NCBI RefSeq assembly: GCF_028475105.1
Contig: NZ_CP116936.1
Coordinates: 3,967,501-4,031,500, forward strand
Length of the DNA stretch: 64,000 bases
From: Micromonospora sp. LH3U1
GTDB taxonomy: Bacteria; Actinomycetota; Actinomycetes; Mycobacteriales; Micromonosporaceae
Reading direction: 5' to 3'
The position numbers were made by a program, and so were the translations under genes. Under the pieces are notes generated by a model. It was not told the DNA's origin and did not search any database. It saw only the letters and a list, made by a program, of their open reading frames with translations. The first letter of the stretch is position 1. Each line of letters starts with the position of its first letter. Positions 56,750 to 64,000 of the stretch are shown here, one piece after another.

Positions 56750-59430
56750 TCAGTTGTCGGCGAAGCGGTACAGCACGAAGTCCTTCTCCGCCCCGCAGGC
56801 GATCACCTGGGTGTTCCATGAGCAGGACGTGCTGCGGACGTCCTCCAGCTCGCCCAACTCGTCGACCTCACCGGACTCGGCCCACACGCCGGCCAGCACA
56901 CGGTTGTCCGAGACCGTGCTGGGGGCCTTGGCGAAGACCAGCAGGTTGCCCTCGTCCAGCCGGACCGCCACCCCGCCGCGGTCCCGCAGCACCGGCTTGC
57001 CGGCGGCGTCGAAGAGGGTGACGGTCGACTTCGGGTACTCCCGTTGGGCGAGCACCTGCTCACCCAACGGGACCAGGCTGGTCACGCCCGGCGCCGGCCA
57101 GCGCTTCGTGCCTTCGCCCTCGGTCGCCGCCACCACCTCGGTACGCTCGACGTCATTGTTCGGCACCTGCAACAGGCACGCCCGCCGCTCACCGCAGGCC
57201 ACCAGGTCTTTCGGGCGAGGCTCGTCGCTCCCGGAACGGTAGAGCACCACCGGTTCCGCGTCGGATTCCAGGTCGTACGCCAGCAACTGGTACCCGCCCT
57301 CGTTGGTGGCCACGTACAGACGATCCTCGTGTGCGACCACCAGGTCGTCGAGGTCGGCGACGTTGCCCCACCGGCGCAGCACGCTGCCGGAGGCCATGTC
57401 GATCAGCCGCACCGACCGGTCCGCGCCGACCTGGACGAGTCGCCGCCCCTTGCTCCTCCACGGGTCGCGGGGCGTGCCGTCGAGGAAACCCGGGCCACCC
57501 GACGCCTCGTCGCTGCCCACCGGCCGGACCTTGGTGCGGCTGCCGTCGTACTGGTCGCGGGGGTTGGGCTCGGTCCACTTGACGCCGCCGTTGGTCAGGC
57601 GCAGGCCGACCAGTTGGGCCGCGCCCCGGTCCACCAGCACCGCCGTGTCATCGGCGAAGTAGACGTCGTCGTCACCGCGCACCGGGCGCTGCCAGCGCTG
57701 CGTGCCCGAACGACCGTCGAGGACAGCCAGCGGACGGAGGGTGCTGTCGCCCGGGGCGTCGGCGCGAACCACGACCGCCCCCGGAACGGCGACGAGGCCC
57801 TCCCAGTCGTCGGCCCGCACGTCGGTCGGCTTGCGCCACAGCTCGTCGCCGGTCCTGGCGTCGACGGCCACCACCTCCAGCCGGTCGTCCGGCAGCGGGT
57901 ACCCGAGGTAGGCCCGGTCGCCGAGCACCGCCGTCCACATGTCGGCGGGTCGCTCGGCGCCGGCCGGTGGCCGAGACAGCTCGCGCACCGAGTCGAACTC
58001 CAGATCCGGGTAGCGGTCACGGGTCACGTAGAGGGTGGTCGCGGTGGCCACCCCGACCAGGGCCAGCACCGCGCCGAGCACCACCCAGCGCGCCCGCCGC
58101 CAGCGCGGTCCACCCGGCGCCGACGGCAGGGTGGCACCGGCCCAGCCCGGCCCGGGAGGCGGCCCGCCGGCGGCGTCGACCCCGGCCAGGGCTGCGCCGG
58201 TACGACCGCTCCGGCCGGCGCGGGCGGGCTGACGGGAACCGGTGCGGGTGGGGCGATCTGCGGTCCCGCGTACGCCGGTGCGGGCACCGGTCGGCGCAGC
58301 GGCAGATCGGTCAGGGCGCCCTCCGCCACCGGCAACTCCGGCTGGTCCAGCACCGTCGGGGCGACACCCAACTCGGCGTGCAGCATCCGGGCCACCAGCG
58401 GCATCCGCGACGAGCCGCCGACGAGGAACAGCCCGGCGAGCTGATCGGGGCTGAGCCCGGCGGCGGCGATCACCTCACGGGCCCGCTCCACCGCGCGGCG
58501 CAACAGCGGCGTGGCCACCCGCTCGACGTCCGCCCGGGTCAGCTGGACCGTTTCGGCCACTCCCGGCACCGCTACCGGCGCCACAGTGGACCGGGACAAC
58601 GTCTCCTTCGCACCTCGTACCTCGTCCCAGAGCCGCACCTGGTCGCGGCGCTGCGCCGGGTCGGCCGGTCGGGTCAGCCGGGCCCACTGCGCGGCGTGCC
58701 GCTCACCGACCAACTCGCCGACCCGCCGCACCAGCGCGGCGTCGAGGTCCAGGCCGCCCAGGTCGGGGAGGCCGCCGTCGGCGACCACGCTGAAGCCGGA
58801 GTCACCCCAGGGGTCCGCACCCTCGTTACGCAGCACCGCGACGTCGAGCGTCCCGCCACCGAAGTCGAACACCGCGATCGCGTCGCCAACCGGCACCGGA
58901 CGATGCAGCACCTGCGTGTAGTAACGGGCGGCGGCCACCGGCTCCCGCAGCAGCCGGGTGCCCGGTGGCGTCGGCCCGACGAGGGTGTGCTCGGCGGCCT
59001 GCGGCCAGCCCGCCCGCAGCAACGCGTCGGCGAGCACCTGCCGCCGCGTCGGGTCCCAGGCGGCCGGGCAGGTGAGCACGGCCGGGGGCAGGAACCCAAC
59101 GGTGTCCACCGCGGCCCGCGCGACCGCCGCCAGCACCGCGGCGAGCAGGTCAGCCGGTGGGTACGAATGGTCACCGAGCAGCACGGTCGGCTCGTCCACC
59201 CGACGCTTCGGGTTCGCCTCGAACCGGGCCGGGTCGGCCTGCGCCAACCGTCGGGCGTCCCAGCCGACGTGCAGGGTGCCGTCCGGGTCGGCGTACACAG
59301 CGGAGGGACTGACCGGTTGCCCGTCCATCAGCAAGGGACGGGTCCGTCCGTCCGGCCAGCGCAGCACCGCGACCGTGTTGGACGTGCCGAGGTCGACGCC
59401 GAGGGCGAAACCCTCGTGCTGGCCTGCCAT
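56750..59430 (-). pseudogene. Hsp70-like ATPase fused through a membrane helix to a PQQ-type beta-propeller, split by a one-base frameshift
   Basis: From ATG 59430, an Hsp70 nucleotide-binding domain spans about residues 1-360 (GVDLGTSNTVAVL, VFDFGGGTLDVAVL, FLVGGSSRMPLVARML) with no substrate-binding domain. A Pro/Ala linker follows, where the frame departs at 58180-58183. The next frame continues with a membrane helix (WVVLGAVLALVGVATATTLYV) and repeated propeller blades (LEVVAVDARTGDELWRKPT, LDGRSGTQRWQRP). The 2681-bp total is one base short of 894 codons; one more base in the C4 run rejoins both parts. Probably a sequencing error in a normal fusion gene. It would couple cytoplasmic ATP binding to an outside propeller. 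Confidence 0.82.
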
Positions 59431-59500
59431 CTACCCGATACCTCCGCCGCGACGAGGGAACTCAGCCCCGCATCGTACGCAGGTCGCGCTGCCCCGCTGA

Positions 59501-59971
59501 TCACTCGGTCAGTTGCCGCACTCCGACGACCTCACCCTCACTGGTCTCTCCGGTCGGGCGGAAGCCGAGCTTCAGGTAGAACTGCTCCGGGCCGTCCGCC
59601 CCCGGTTCCCACGTCGTGTACACGCGGTCGTGCCCACGTCGGCGGGCCTCCTCGCAGACGGCCTGCACCGCGAAGCGGCCGTACCCCTGGCCCTGATGCT
59701 CGGCGGCGATGTTCAGTCGCCACAGGCCCGAGCGCAGGTCGTCAGGTCGGTCCGGGTGCCACACGATGTCGAAGAAGCCCATCAGGAAGCCGACGATGTC
59801 GTCACCCTCGATGATCAGACGTGGCCACGCGATCTCGGGCTGCGCGTACGCCTCGGCGAGGGACCAGGCGACCGGGGACGAGAACTTCTCCTGGTCCGGC
59901 CGCACGTTCACCCGGCACGCGGCCTCGACGTTGTCCTGATTGATCTTCACTAGTCGCGGCACGCCAGCCAC
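59501..59971 (-). CDS. GNAT acetyltransferase, diamine acetyltransferase-like
   Basis: 156 residues. Its start region (LVKINQDNVEAACRVNVRPDQEKFSSPVAWSLAEAYA) and DDIVGFLMGFF resemble spermine/spermidine-type acetyltransferases. The acetyl-CoA motif is LNIAAEHQGQGYGRFAVQAVCEEA. It may acetylate polyamines or related amines. Several GTG codons near 59971 could start it. It abuts a DinB gene fragment, whose loss may have created the present upstream region. Confidence 0.82.
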   Translation of the reverse strand: MAGVPRLVKINQDNVEAACRVNVRPDQEKFSSPVAWSLAEAYAQPEIAWPRLIIEGDDIVGFLMGFFDIVWHPDRPDDLRSGLWRLNIAAEHQGQGYGRFAVQAVCEEARRRGHDRVYTTWEPGADGPEQFYLKLGFRPTGETSEGEVVGVRQLTE

Positions 59972-59972
59972 A

Positions 59973-60059
59973 TTACGAGTCGTTCGAGGTGGTAGTCGAG
60001 AACAGCGACCACGTCAGGTCGAACTGCCAGCGCAGCAGAGCAATGAGCGGTAGGGACAT
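59973..60059 (-). pseudogene. truncated DinB-family gene remnant
   Basis: From ATG 60059, SLPLIALLRWQFDLTWSLF is the characteristic N-terminus of actinobacterial DinB/DUF664 proteins. The frame then gives STTTSNDS and stops at 59973. In a shifted frame the same bases read DYHLERLV, the expected continuation, before all similarity ends at the acetyltransferase start. It is therefore a DinB gene cut to about 27 codons with an extra small indel. Family assignment is from recalled sequence patterns. Confidence 0.6.
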
Positions 60060-60169
60060 CCCGGGATTCTGTCGCAGCGCAGCACCGCCGTCGACAGAAT
60101 AATCATTTGCTGGCCCCACCTCTCCCGGTGTTCGGCGGTGATGTTCCGTTGGCCTATAGCCCGACATTG

Positions 60170-61213
60170 TCATGAGTGACCGTCGCCAGCGATAAGCTCC
60201 ACCCGTCGATTCTCGGCGCGGTTGGCCGCGTTGGTGTCGGGGACCTTGAGACGCGTCTCCCCGTACCCCTTGGCGCTCAACCGGTCCGCGGCGACGCCCT
60301 GCGCGGCCAGGAAGTCCAGCACCGCCTCGGCCCGGGCGCGGCTGAGGAGGAGGTTCGACTCGGCCGGACCGGTGGCGTCGGTGTGGCCCTCGATACGCAG
60401 CTGGGTGCTCGGATTGGCCGTGAGGAGTTGCCTCACCGTGACGAGGCTCGCCTCGGAGGTGGTGGTGAGTGAGTCGCCGCCGGAGGCGAAGGTGAGCTGC
60501 GGCAGGTCACGCAGTTGCTGCTGAACGTCCGGAACCCCGAGCTGGTCGACGACCGGGGCGCCGGTTGCCCGGGCCGCCGTCAGCACCGTGTTCTTGTGCG
60601 CCTCGGAGGAGACCGTGCCGCGCACCGTCAACGTGCCGCCGTCGAGCTTCACCGTCGTACCGGCGGCGTCCTGGCCGAATGCGCGCAGCACATCTGCCAC
60701 GCCGGGAAGCGCGGTGTCGGTCACGCCGGCGTCGATCGTCAGGTTGTCCTCGACGCTCTCGGCGCCGAGGCTGGCCGCCGCGCCGACCAGCACGGATCGG
60801 GCAGTCTCGCTCGGCACGGTGCCACTGACCGATGCCGTGCGGTGGCCCATGACCACCAGCGCGGACGGCGGTACGGGCCCCCTCTTCTGCGGCGCGGGAG
60901 GCACCTCAGCTTCGGCGACCCGTACGCCTTCCAGCGGCCGGACGATGTCGAGGGCCTGTTCGGCTTCGGCGGACGAGCCCGCCGTCAGCCGTCCATCGCG
61001 TCCGGTGAAGGTGACCCGCACGTCGGAGAGACCGGCCTCGTGCAGCGCCTGCGTCGAGCGCTGGGTCAGATCGGCCTCCATCCGGTGCCGGTTGGGCAGT
61101 TGCTGCGCCGCCATCAGGACGCCCAGACCGAGAACGGAGACGATCAGCCCGAGCAGGATGCGACGCTTGTTGGGCTTCTGGTTCCTCTTGTGTGACAGCA
61201 GGTTCCTGGTCAT
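60170..61213 (-). CDS. OmpA-family envelope protein with BON domains
   Basis: 347 residues. N-terminal membrane anchor (ILLGLIVSVLGLGVLMAA), two BON-like modules (STQALHEAGLSDVRVTFTGRDGRLTAG; TTVKLDGGTLTVRGTVSSEAH) and a C-terminal OmpA peptidoglycan-binding domain (LRIEGHTDATGPAESNLLLSRARAEAVLDFL ... NRAENRRVEL). This matches mycobacterial ArfA/OmpATb architecture. It overlaps the upstream HhH gene (ATGA), so the two are coupled. Confidence 0.9.
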   Translation of the reverse strand: MTRNLLSHKRNQKPNKRRILLGLIVSVLGLGVLMAAQQLPNRHRMEADLTQRSTQALHEAGLSDVRVTFTGRDGRLTAGSSAEAEQALDIVRPLEGVRVAEAEVPPAPQKRGPVPPSALVVMGHRTASVSGTVPSETARSVLVGAAASLGAESVEDNLTIDAGVTDTALPGVADVLRAFGQDAAGTTVKLDGGTLTVRGTVSSEAHKNTVLTAARATGAPVVDQLGVPDVQQQLRDLPQLTFASGGDSLTTTSEASLVTVRQLLTANPSTQLRIEGHTDATGPAESNLLLSRARAEAVLDFLAAQGVAADRLSAKGYGETRLKVPDTNAANRAENRRVELIAGDGHS

Positions 61214-61749
61214 CAGGCCCGCCCGGTGTCGCGGCCGGCCACCAGCAGCTCGGTGAGCTCGGCGAAGCCCTCTTCGTCGCCGTCGGCGAGCAACTGCGCC
61301 TGGCGACCCCAGGTGACCAGGCTGGGGGCGAAGGTCAGACCCGCTCCTTCGATGGCCGCGCGCCGGGTGGTGTCGTCGGCCTCGGCGAGCTGACGGAAGG
61401 TGTGGATGCCGGCGGCGCGGAGCGCGTTCGCCATCTTCGGGCCGATGCCTTCGATGCGTTCCAGCTCGTCGCGCGGGGGTTCGACGGGCTCGGGCCTCGC
61501 GACGACGGGCTCGGTGACCCGTCGGCTGCCGCGCGCACCCGTCGACCGGTACGACCGGCGCGGTTCGGCGTGCGGGGTTGGCGTCATCGCGGCGCGCGTT
61601 TCCGCCGCAGTGGCGGGCTGGGGCGCGGACGTCTCACCGGACGAGGGTGGTGCGGTCCTCCGGTTTCCCCAGAGGAGCCAACCGACGAGCAGTCCCAAAA
61701 GAAAAGCCGCCAGGACAACGAAAAGCGACTGGTTGATGAACCAGGCCAC
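61213..61749 (-). CDS. membrane-anchored helix-hairpin-helix protein
   Basis: 178 residues from GTG 61749 with GGAGG seven nt upstream. An N-terminal helix (LFVVLAAFLLGLLVGWLLWG) anchors it; a Pro/Arg/Thr-rich linker leads to a helix-hairpin-helix domain (LERIEGIGPKMANALRAAGIHTFRQLAEA, about residues 95-165) of the DUF4332-like kind. HhH domains bind DNA or proteins without sequence specificity. Gene coupling with the OmpA/BON protein suggests a joint envelope function, unknown. Confidence 0.83.
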   Translation of the reverse strand: MAWFINQSLFVVLAAFLLGLLVGWLLWGNRRTAPPSSGETSAPQPATAAETRAAMTPTPHAEPRRSYRSTGARGSRRVTEPVVARPEPVEPPRDELERIEGIGPKMANALRAAGIHTFRQLAEADDTTRRAAIEGAGLTFAPSLVTWGRQAQLLADGDEEGFAELTELLVAGRDTGRA

Positions 61750-61816
61750 GGACAGCCTCCAGAATGGGCATACGAAAAATGGGAAGCAAAAGCGCCGACG
61801 CGCGATTTGCATGATC

Positions 61817-61846
61817 ATCCTAAGTGGACGCTAGCGCCTTTGCCAA
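61817..61846 (-). promoter_or_regulatory. sigma70-type promoter for the HhH-OmpA operon
   Basis: On the minus strand TTGGCA (61841-61846), an 18-nt spacer and TAGGAT (61817-61822). Transcription would begin near 61810, leaving about 60 nt of leader before GTG 61749. The remaining spacer up to 62057 is relatively AT-rich and holds no gene; TTGACA at 61852 and TTGACT at 61921 on the plus strand lack clear -10 boxes. Confidence 0.55.
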
Positions 61847-62057
61847 CCCCTTTGACACCAGGACTCGACTCGCATTGCGTAACATCCGGGCACCCTACGG
61901 CGGTGAATTTCGCAGTCACGTTGACTCTTTCGGTAAATCCACGCAATTGGATCCCGTCGACAGTTCTTCAGCTGGTCGGCAGGACGTAAGAAGATCGCAA
62001 GATCTGCGGGATCGTCGAGCGCGATGGCGCTGGCTAGGCTGGCCGGGGAGGTGGCCG

Positions 62058-62750
62058 GTGGCGCAGCGGGTGCTCGTGGTCGACGACGATCGGACCGTCA
62101 GCGACGTGGTCTGCCGCTACCTGGAGCACGCCGGGTACGACGTGAGCCACGTCGGGGACGGGCTCGCCGCCCTGGACGCCGTACAGGACCGGGCGCCGCA
62201 CCTGGTGGTCCTGGACCTGATGTTGCCGGGGCTGGACGGCCTGCAGGTGTGCCGGCGGTTGCGGGAGCGGCCGGACGGCGTACCCATCATCATGTTGACC
62301 GCGCGTGGCGACGAGGCGGATCGGGTGCTCGGCCTGCAACTGGGCGCCGACGACTACCTGGGCAAGCCGTTCTCCCCGCGTGAGCTGGTGTTGCGTGTCG
62401 GTTCGGTGCTGCGCCGGGCCGGGGAGCCGGCCGCGCCGGCGGCCGAGTTGCTGGCCGACGCGGGGCTGGAGGTGGCCACCGGGCCACGGGTCGCCCGGCT
62501 GCACGGCGTCGAGCTGGCCCTGACGCTGCGCGAGTTCGACCTGTTGGCGCACCTGATGCGACACCCGAGGCGGGCGTTTCGCCGCACCGAGCTGCTGGAA
62601 CGGGTGTGGGGATGGAACTTCGGTGACCAGTCCACCGTGACGGTCCACGTGCGGCGGCTGCGGGAGAAGATCGAGGACGACCCGGCCGAGCCCCGTCGGA
62701 TCGTCACGGTGTGGGGCGTGGGTTACCGGTACGAGCCCGCCGGTGCGTGA
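62058..62750 (+). CDS. OmpR-family response regulator
   Basis: 230 residues. Receiver (RVLVVDDDRTVSDVVCRYLE, phospho-Asp in LVVLDLMLPGLDG, Lys in DDYLGKPFS) and winged-helix output (LALTLREFDLLAHLMRHPRRAFRRTELLERVWGW ... VWGVGYRY). GTG 62058 has GGAGG six nt upstream. Overlaps the histidine kinase gene by eight bases. Divergent from the HhH-OmpA operon, which it may control. Confidence 0.93.
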   Translation: MAQRVLVVDDDRTVSDVVCRYLEHAGYDVSHVGDGLAALDAVQDRAPHLVVLDLMLPGLDGLQVCRRLRERPDGVPIIMLTARGDEADRVLGLQLGADDYLGKPFSPRELVLRVGSVLRRAGEPAAPAAELLADAGLEVATGPRVARLHGVELALTLREFDLLAHLMRHPRRAFRRTELLERVWGWNFGDQSTVTVHVRRLREKIEDDPAEPRRIVTVWGVGYRYEPAGA

Positions 62751-63756
62751 CCTCGCGCTGATCTTCGGGGCGGCGCTCGCGGCGGCACTCGGCGTGGGCC
62801 TGCTCGGGGCGTTGACCCTGCGACTGCTGCGCCACCGGTCGATCACCGTGCACGTGTGCGTCCTGCTCACGGTCACCGTGGCCGCCGTGGTGGCCGGTGT
62901 GGTGGTGGTCGCCCAGGCGATGTTCCTGTCTCCACACGATCTCCAGGTCGTGCTGCTCACGGTGGCCGCCGCGGCGGTGGTGAGCCTCGGCGTGGGTTGG
63001 TATTTCGGGCGCCGGCTGGCGACGGCCGCCGTCTGGGCGGATCAGGCCCGGGAGCGGGAACGGCGAGTCGAGAAGGGCCGCCGCGACCTGGTCGCCTGGG
63101 TGTCGCACGACCTGCGTACGCCGCTGGCGGGGCTGCGGGCGATGGCCGAGGCGCTGGAGGACCGGGTGGTCGACGATCCGGCGACGGTCGCCGAGTACCA
63201 CCGGCGCATCCGCGCGCAGACCGACCGGATGACCCGGCTCGTCGACGACCTGTTCGAGCTGTCCCGGATCAACGCGGGGGCACTGCGGCTGACGCTGTCG
63301 GCGGTGCCGCTCGGCGAGGTGGTCTCCGACGCCTGGGCCGGCACCGCGCCACTGGCCGAGGCCCGACGCATCCGCCTCGTGGCCGCCGAGTCGGGCTGGC
63401 CCACCGTGCTGGCCAGCGAGCCCGAGCTGGCCCGGGTGGTGGGCAACCTGCTGCTCAACGCCGTGCACTTCACCCCGAGCGACGGCACCGTCCGGGTGGA
63501 CGCCGGGCGTGACCGCGACGCCGCGTGGCTGGCGGTCGCCGACACCTGTGGCGGCATTCCCGAGGACGACCTGCCGCGACTGTTCGACGTGGCGTTCCGG
63601 GGCGAGCCGGCGCGTACGCCCCGCCCGGGTGGGGAGGGCTCCGGCGGGCTGGGCCTGGCGATCGTGCGGGGCCTGGTCGAGGCGCACGGTGGCCGGGTGG
63701 ACGTGCAGAACGTGGTCGGTGGCTGCCGTTTCGTGGTTCAGCTCCCGGCTGCCTGA
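62743..63756 (+). CDS. sensor histidine kinase
   Basis: 337 residues. Two to three membrane helices near the N-terminus (ALIFGAALAAALGVGLLGAL; VHVCVLLTVTVAAVVAGVVVVAQAMF; VVLLTVAAAAVVSLGVGW) with almost no extracytoplasmic sensor, HisKA (LVAWVSHDLRTPLAGLRAMAE), N box (LLLNAVHFTP), G1 (DTCGGIP) and G2 (GSGGLGLAIV). The short loops suggest intramembrane sensing of envelope state. GTG start inside the regulator gene. Confidence 0.92.
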   Translation: MRDLALIFGAALAAALGVGLLGALTLRLLRHRSITVHVCVLLTVTVAAVVAGVVVVAQAMFLSPHDLQVVLLTVAAAAVVSLGVGWYFGRRLATAAVWADQARERERRVEKGRRDLVAWVSHDLRTPLAGLRAMAEALEDRVVDDPATVAEYHRRIRAQTDRMTRLVDDLFELSRINAGALRLTLSAVPLGEVVSDAWAGTAPLAEARRIRLVAAESGWPTVLASEPELARVVGNLLLNAVHFTPSDGTVRVDAGRDRDAAWLAVADTCGGIPEDDLPRLFDVAFRGEPARTPRPGGEGSGGLGLAIVRGLVEAHGGRVDVQNVVGGCRFVVQLPAA

Positions 63757-63768
63757 CCGTTGGCGTCG

Positions 63769-64000
63769 TCAGCGGCCCGGCCCCAGTTCGCCGAACCAGC
63801 GCCGGCCCTGCCGGAACACCTCCCGCACGACCAGCCCGGCTGCACTGGCGACCGGGTGGACGGCGCGTACGTCGAGCCGGGCCCACCGGAACGCCGGTCC
63901 CAGCAGCAACCGGCCGGCACGGTGCGCGGCGGCGACGCGGGCCTGGCCCTGCCAGAGCCCGGCACCGGGCGACTCCAGCTCGACCAGCACCGTGCCGCCG
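63769..64000 (-). CDS. C-terminal part of a probable SAM-dependent methyltransferase
   Basis: The frame is open to the window edge. About 77 residues remain (GTVLVELESPGAGLWQGQAR ... AAGLVVREVFRQGRRWFGELG). The pattern of a late strand ending in VELE, then a linker and RRWFGEL close to the stop, resembles the C-terminus of class I methyltransferases of actinobacteria. The SAM-binding motifs lie outside the window, so the call is tentative. Convergent with the histidine kinase. Confidence 0.42.
   Translation of the reverse strand, partial: GGTVLVELESPGAGLWQGQARVAAAHRAGRLLLGPAFRWARLDVRAVHPVASAAGLVVREVFRQGRRWFGELGPGR

Noticed and set aside
59973..60173. A 66-residue ORF as an intact small gene
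   Set aside because: Only its last 28 codons resemble a protein, and they are the start of a DinB domain that breaks off, so I call it a remnant.
61852..61885. TTGACA at 61852 as a -35 for the rightward two-component genes
   Set aside because: No acceptable -10 lies 16-18 nt downstream; TAACAT is 22 nt away.

Overview
This is a high-GC chromosomal window from a mycelial actinomycete, most likely Micromonospora or a close relative in the Micromonosporaceae. The inference rests on very GC-rich third codon positions, many GTG starts, ATGA/GTGA overlaps, many regulator-target pairs and an actinobacterial gene set: two ECF sigma factors with C-terminal extensions, a DmdR-type iron box, a desferrioxamine locus and an Hsp70-propeller fusion. 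I see no tRNA, rRNA, CRISPR array, phage or insertion sequence.

Layout. 1-4800: an aldo/keto reductase divergent from an HxlR regulator, then a four-gene molybdate operon (HTH-TOBE regulator, modA, modB, modC). 4800-9430: orphan antitoxin-like protein, acetyltransferase, a PIG-V-like mannosyltransferase and a UDP-galactopyranose-mutase-like flavoprotein. 9500-11250: a DGPF/YCII protein and its ECF42 sigma factor behind a matching promoter. 11300-16650: YcxB-like protein, small unknown, PP2C-like phosphatase, remnant of a mycothiol-dependent isomerase gene, MFS exporter divergent from a LysR regulator, and a double glyoxalase-fold protein. 17050-22600: a sugar catabolic operon (Gfo/Idh oxidoreductase, DapA-like lyase, TIM-barrel isomerase) divergent from a LacI regulator and a sugar-kinase-like gene, with two LacI-type operators between them. 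22600-31300: fasciclin protein, acetyltransferase, MFS, an NDH-2-like oxidoreductase with ECF41 sigma factor, LysR/SDR pair, and a MarR/FMN-reductase pair sharing two palindromic operators.

31334-42827 is an iron locus. The desferrioxamine genes desABCD and a siderophore-binding lipoprotein run leftward; two FecCD permeases, an ATPase and a penicillin-acylase-family protein run rightward; one iron box lies between them. 42987-44698 holds KDPG/KDG aldolase and kinase. Then follow a secreted S1 protease, LtrA and a nucleosidase. 47644-56063 is a MacAB-like exporter locus with two membrane-fusion proteins, its own two-component system and a divergent repeat-rich lipoprotein. Three of its promoters carry the same 11-bp-spaced direct repeats, placed at similar distances from the genes. 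56213-63756 holds a Tat-exported Rieske lipoprotein, an Hsp70-membrane-propeller fusion, an acetyltransferase next to a DinB remnant, a HhH/OmpA envelope pair and a second two-component system; the window ends in a probable methyltransferase.

Cross-cutting points. Three long genes (DapA-like lyase, first FecCD permease, Hsp70-propeller) are each interrupted by a single missing base in a C/G run, which looks like systematic homopolymer undercalling. Two families of about 67-69 bp palindromic elements, both with GATC ends, lie only between convergent gene ends (three and two copies). Several single genes appear to be transcribed leaderless, with a TANNNT box 6-7 nt before the start codon.
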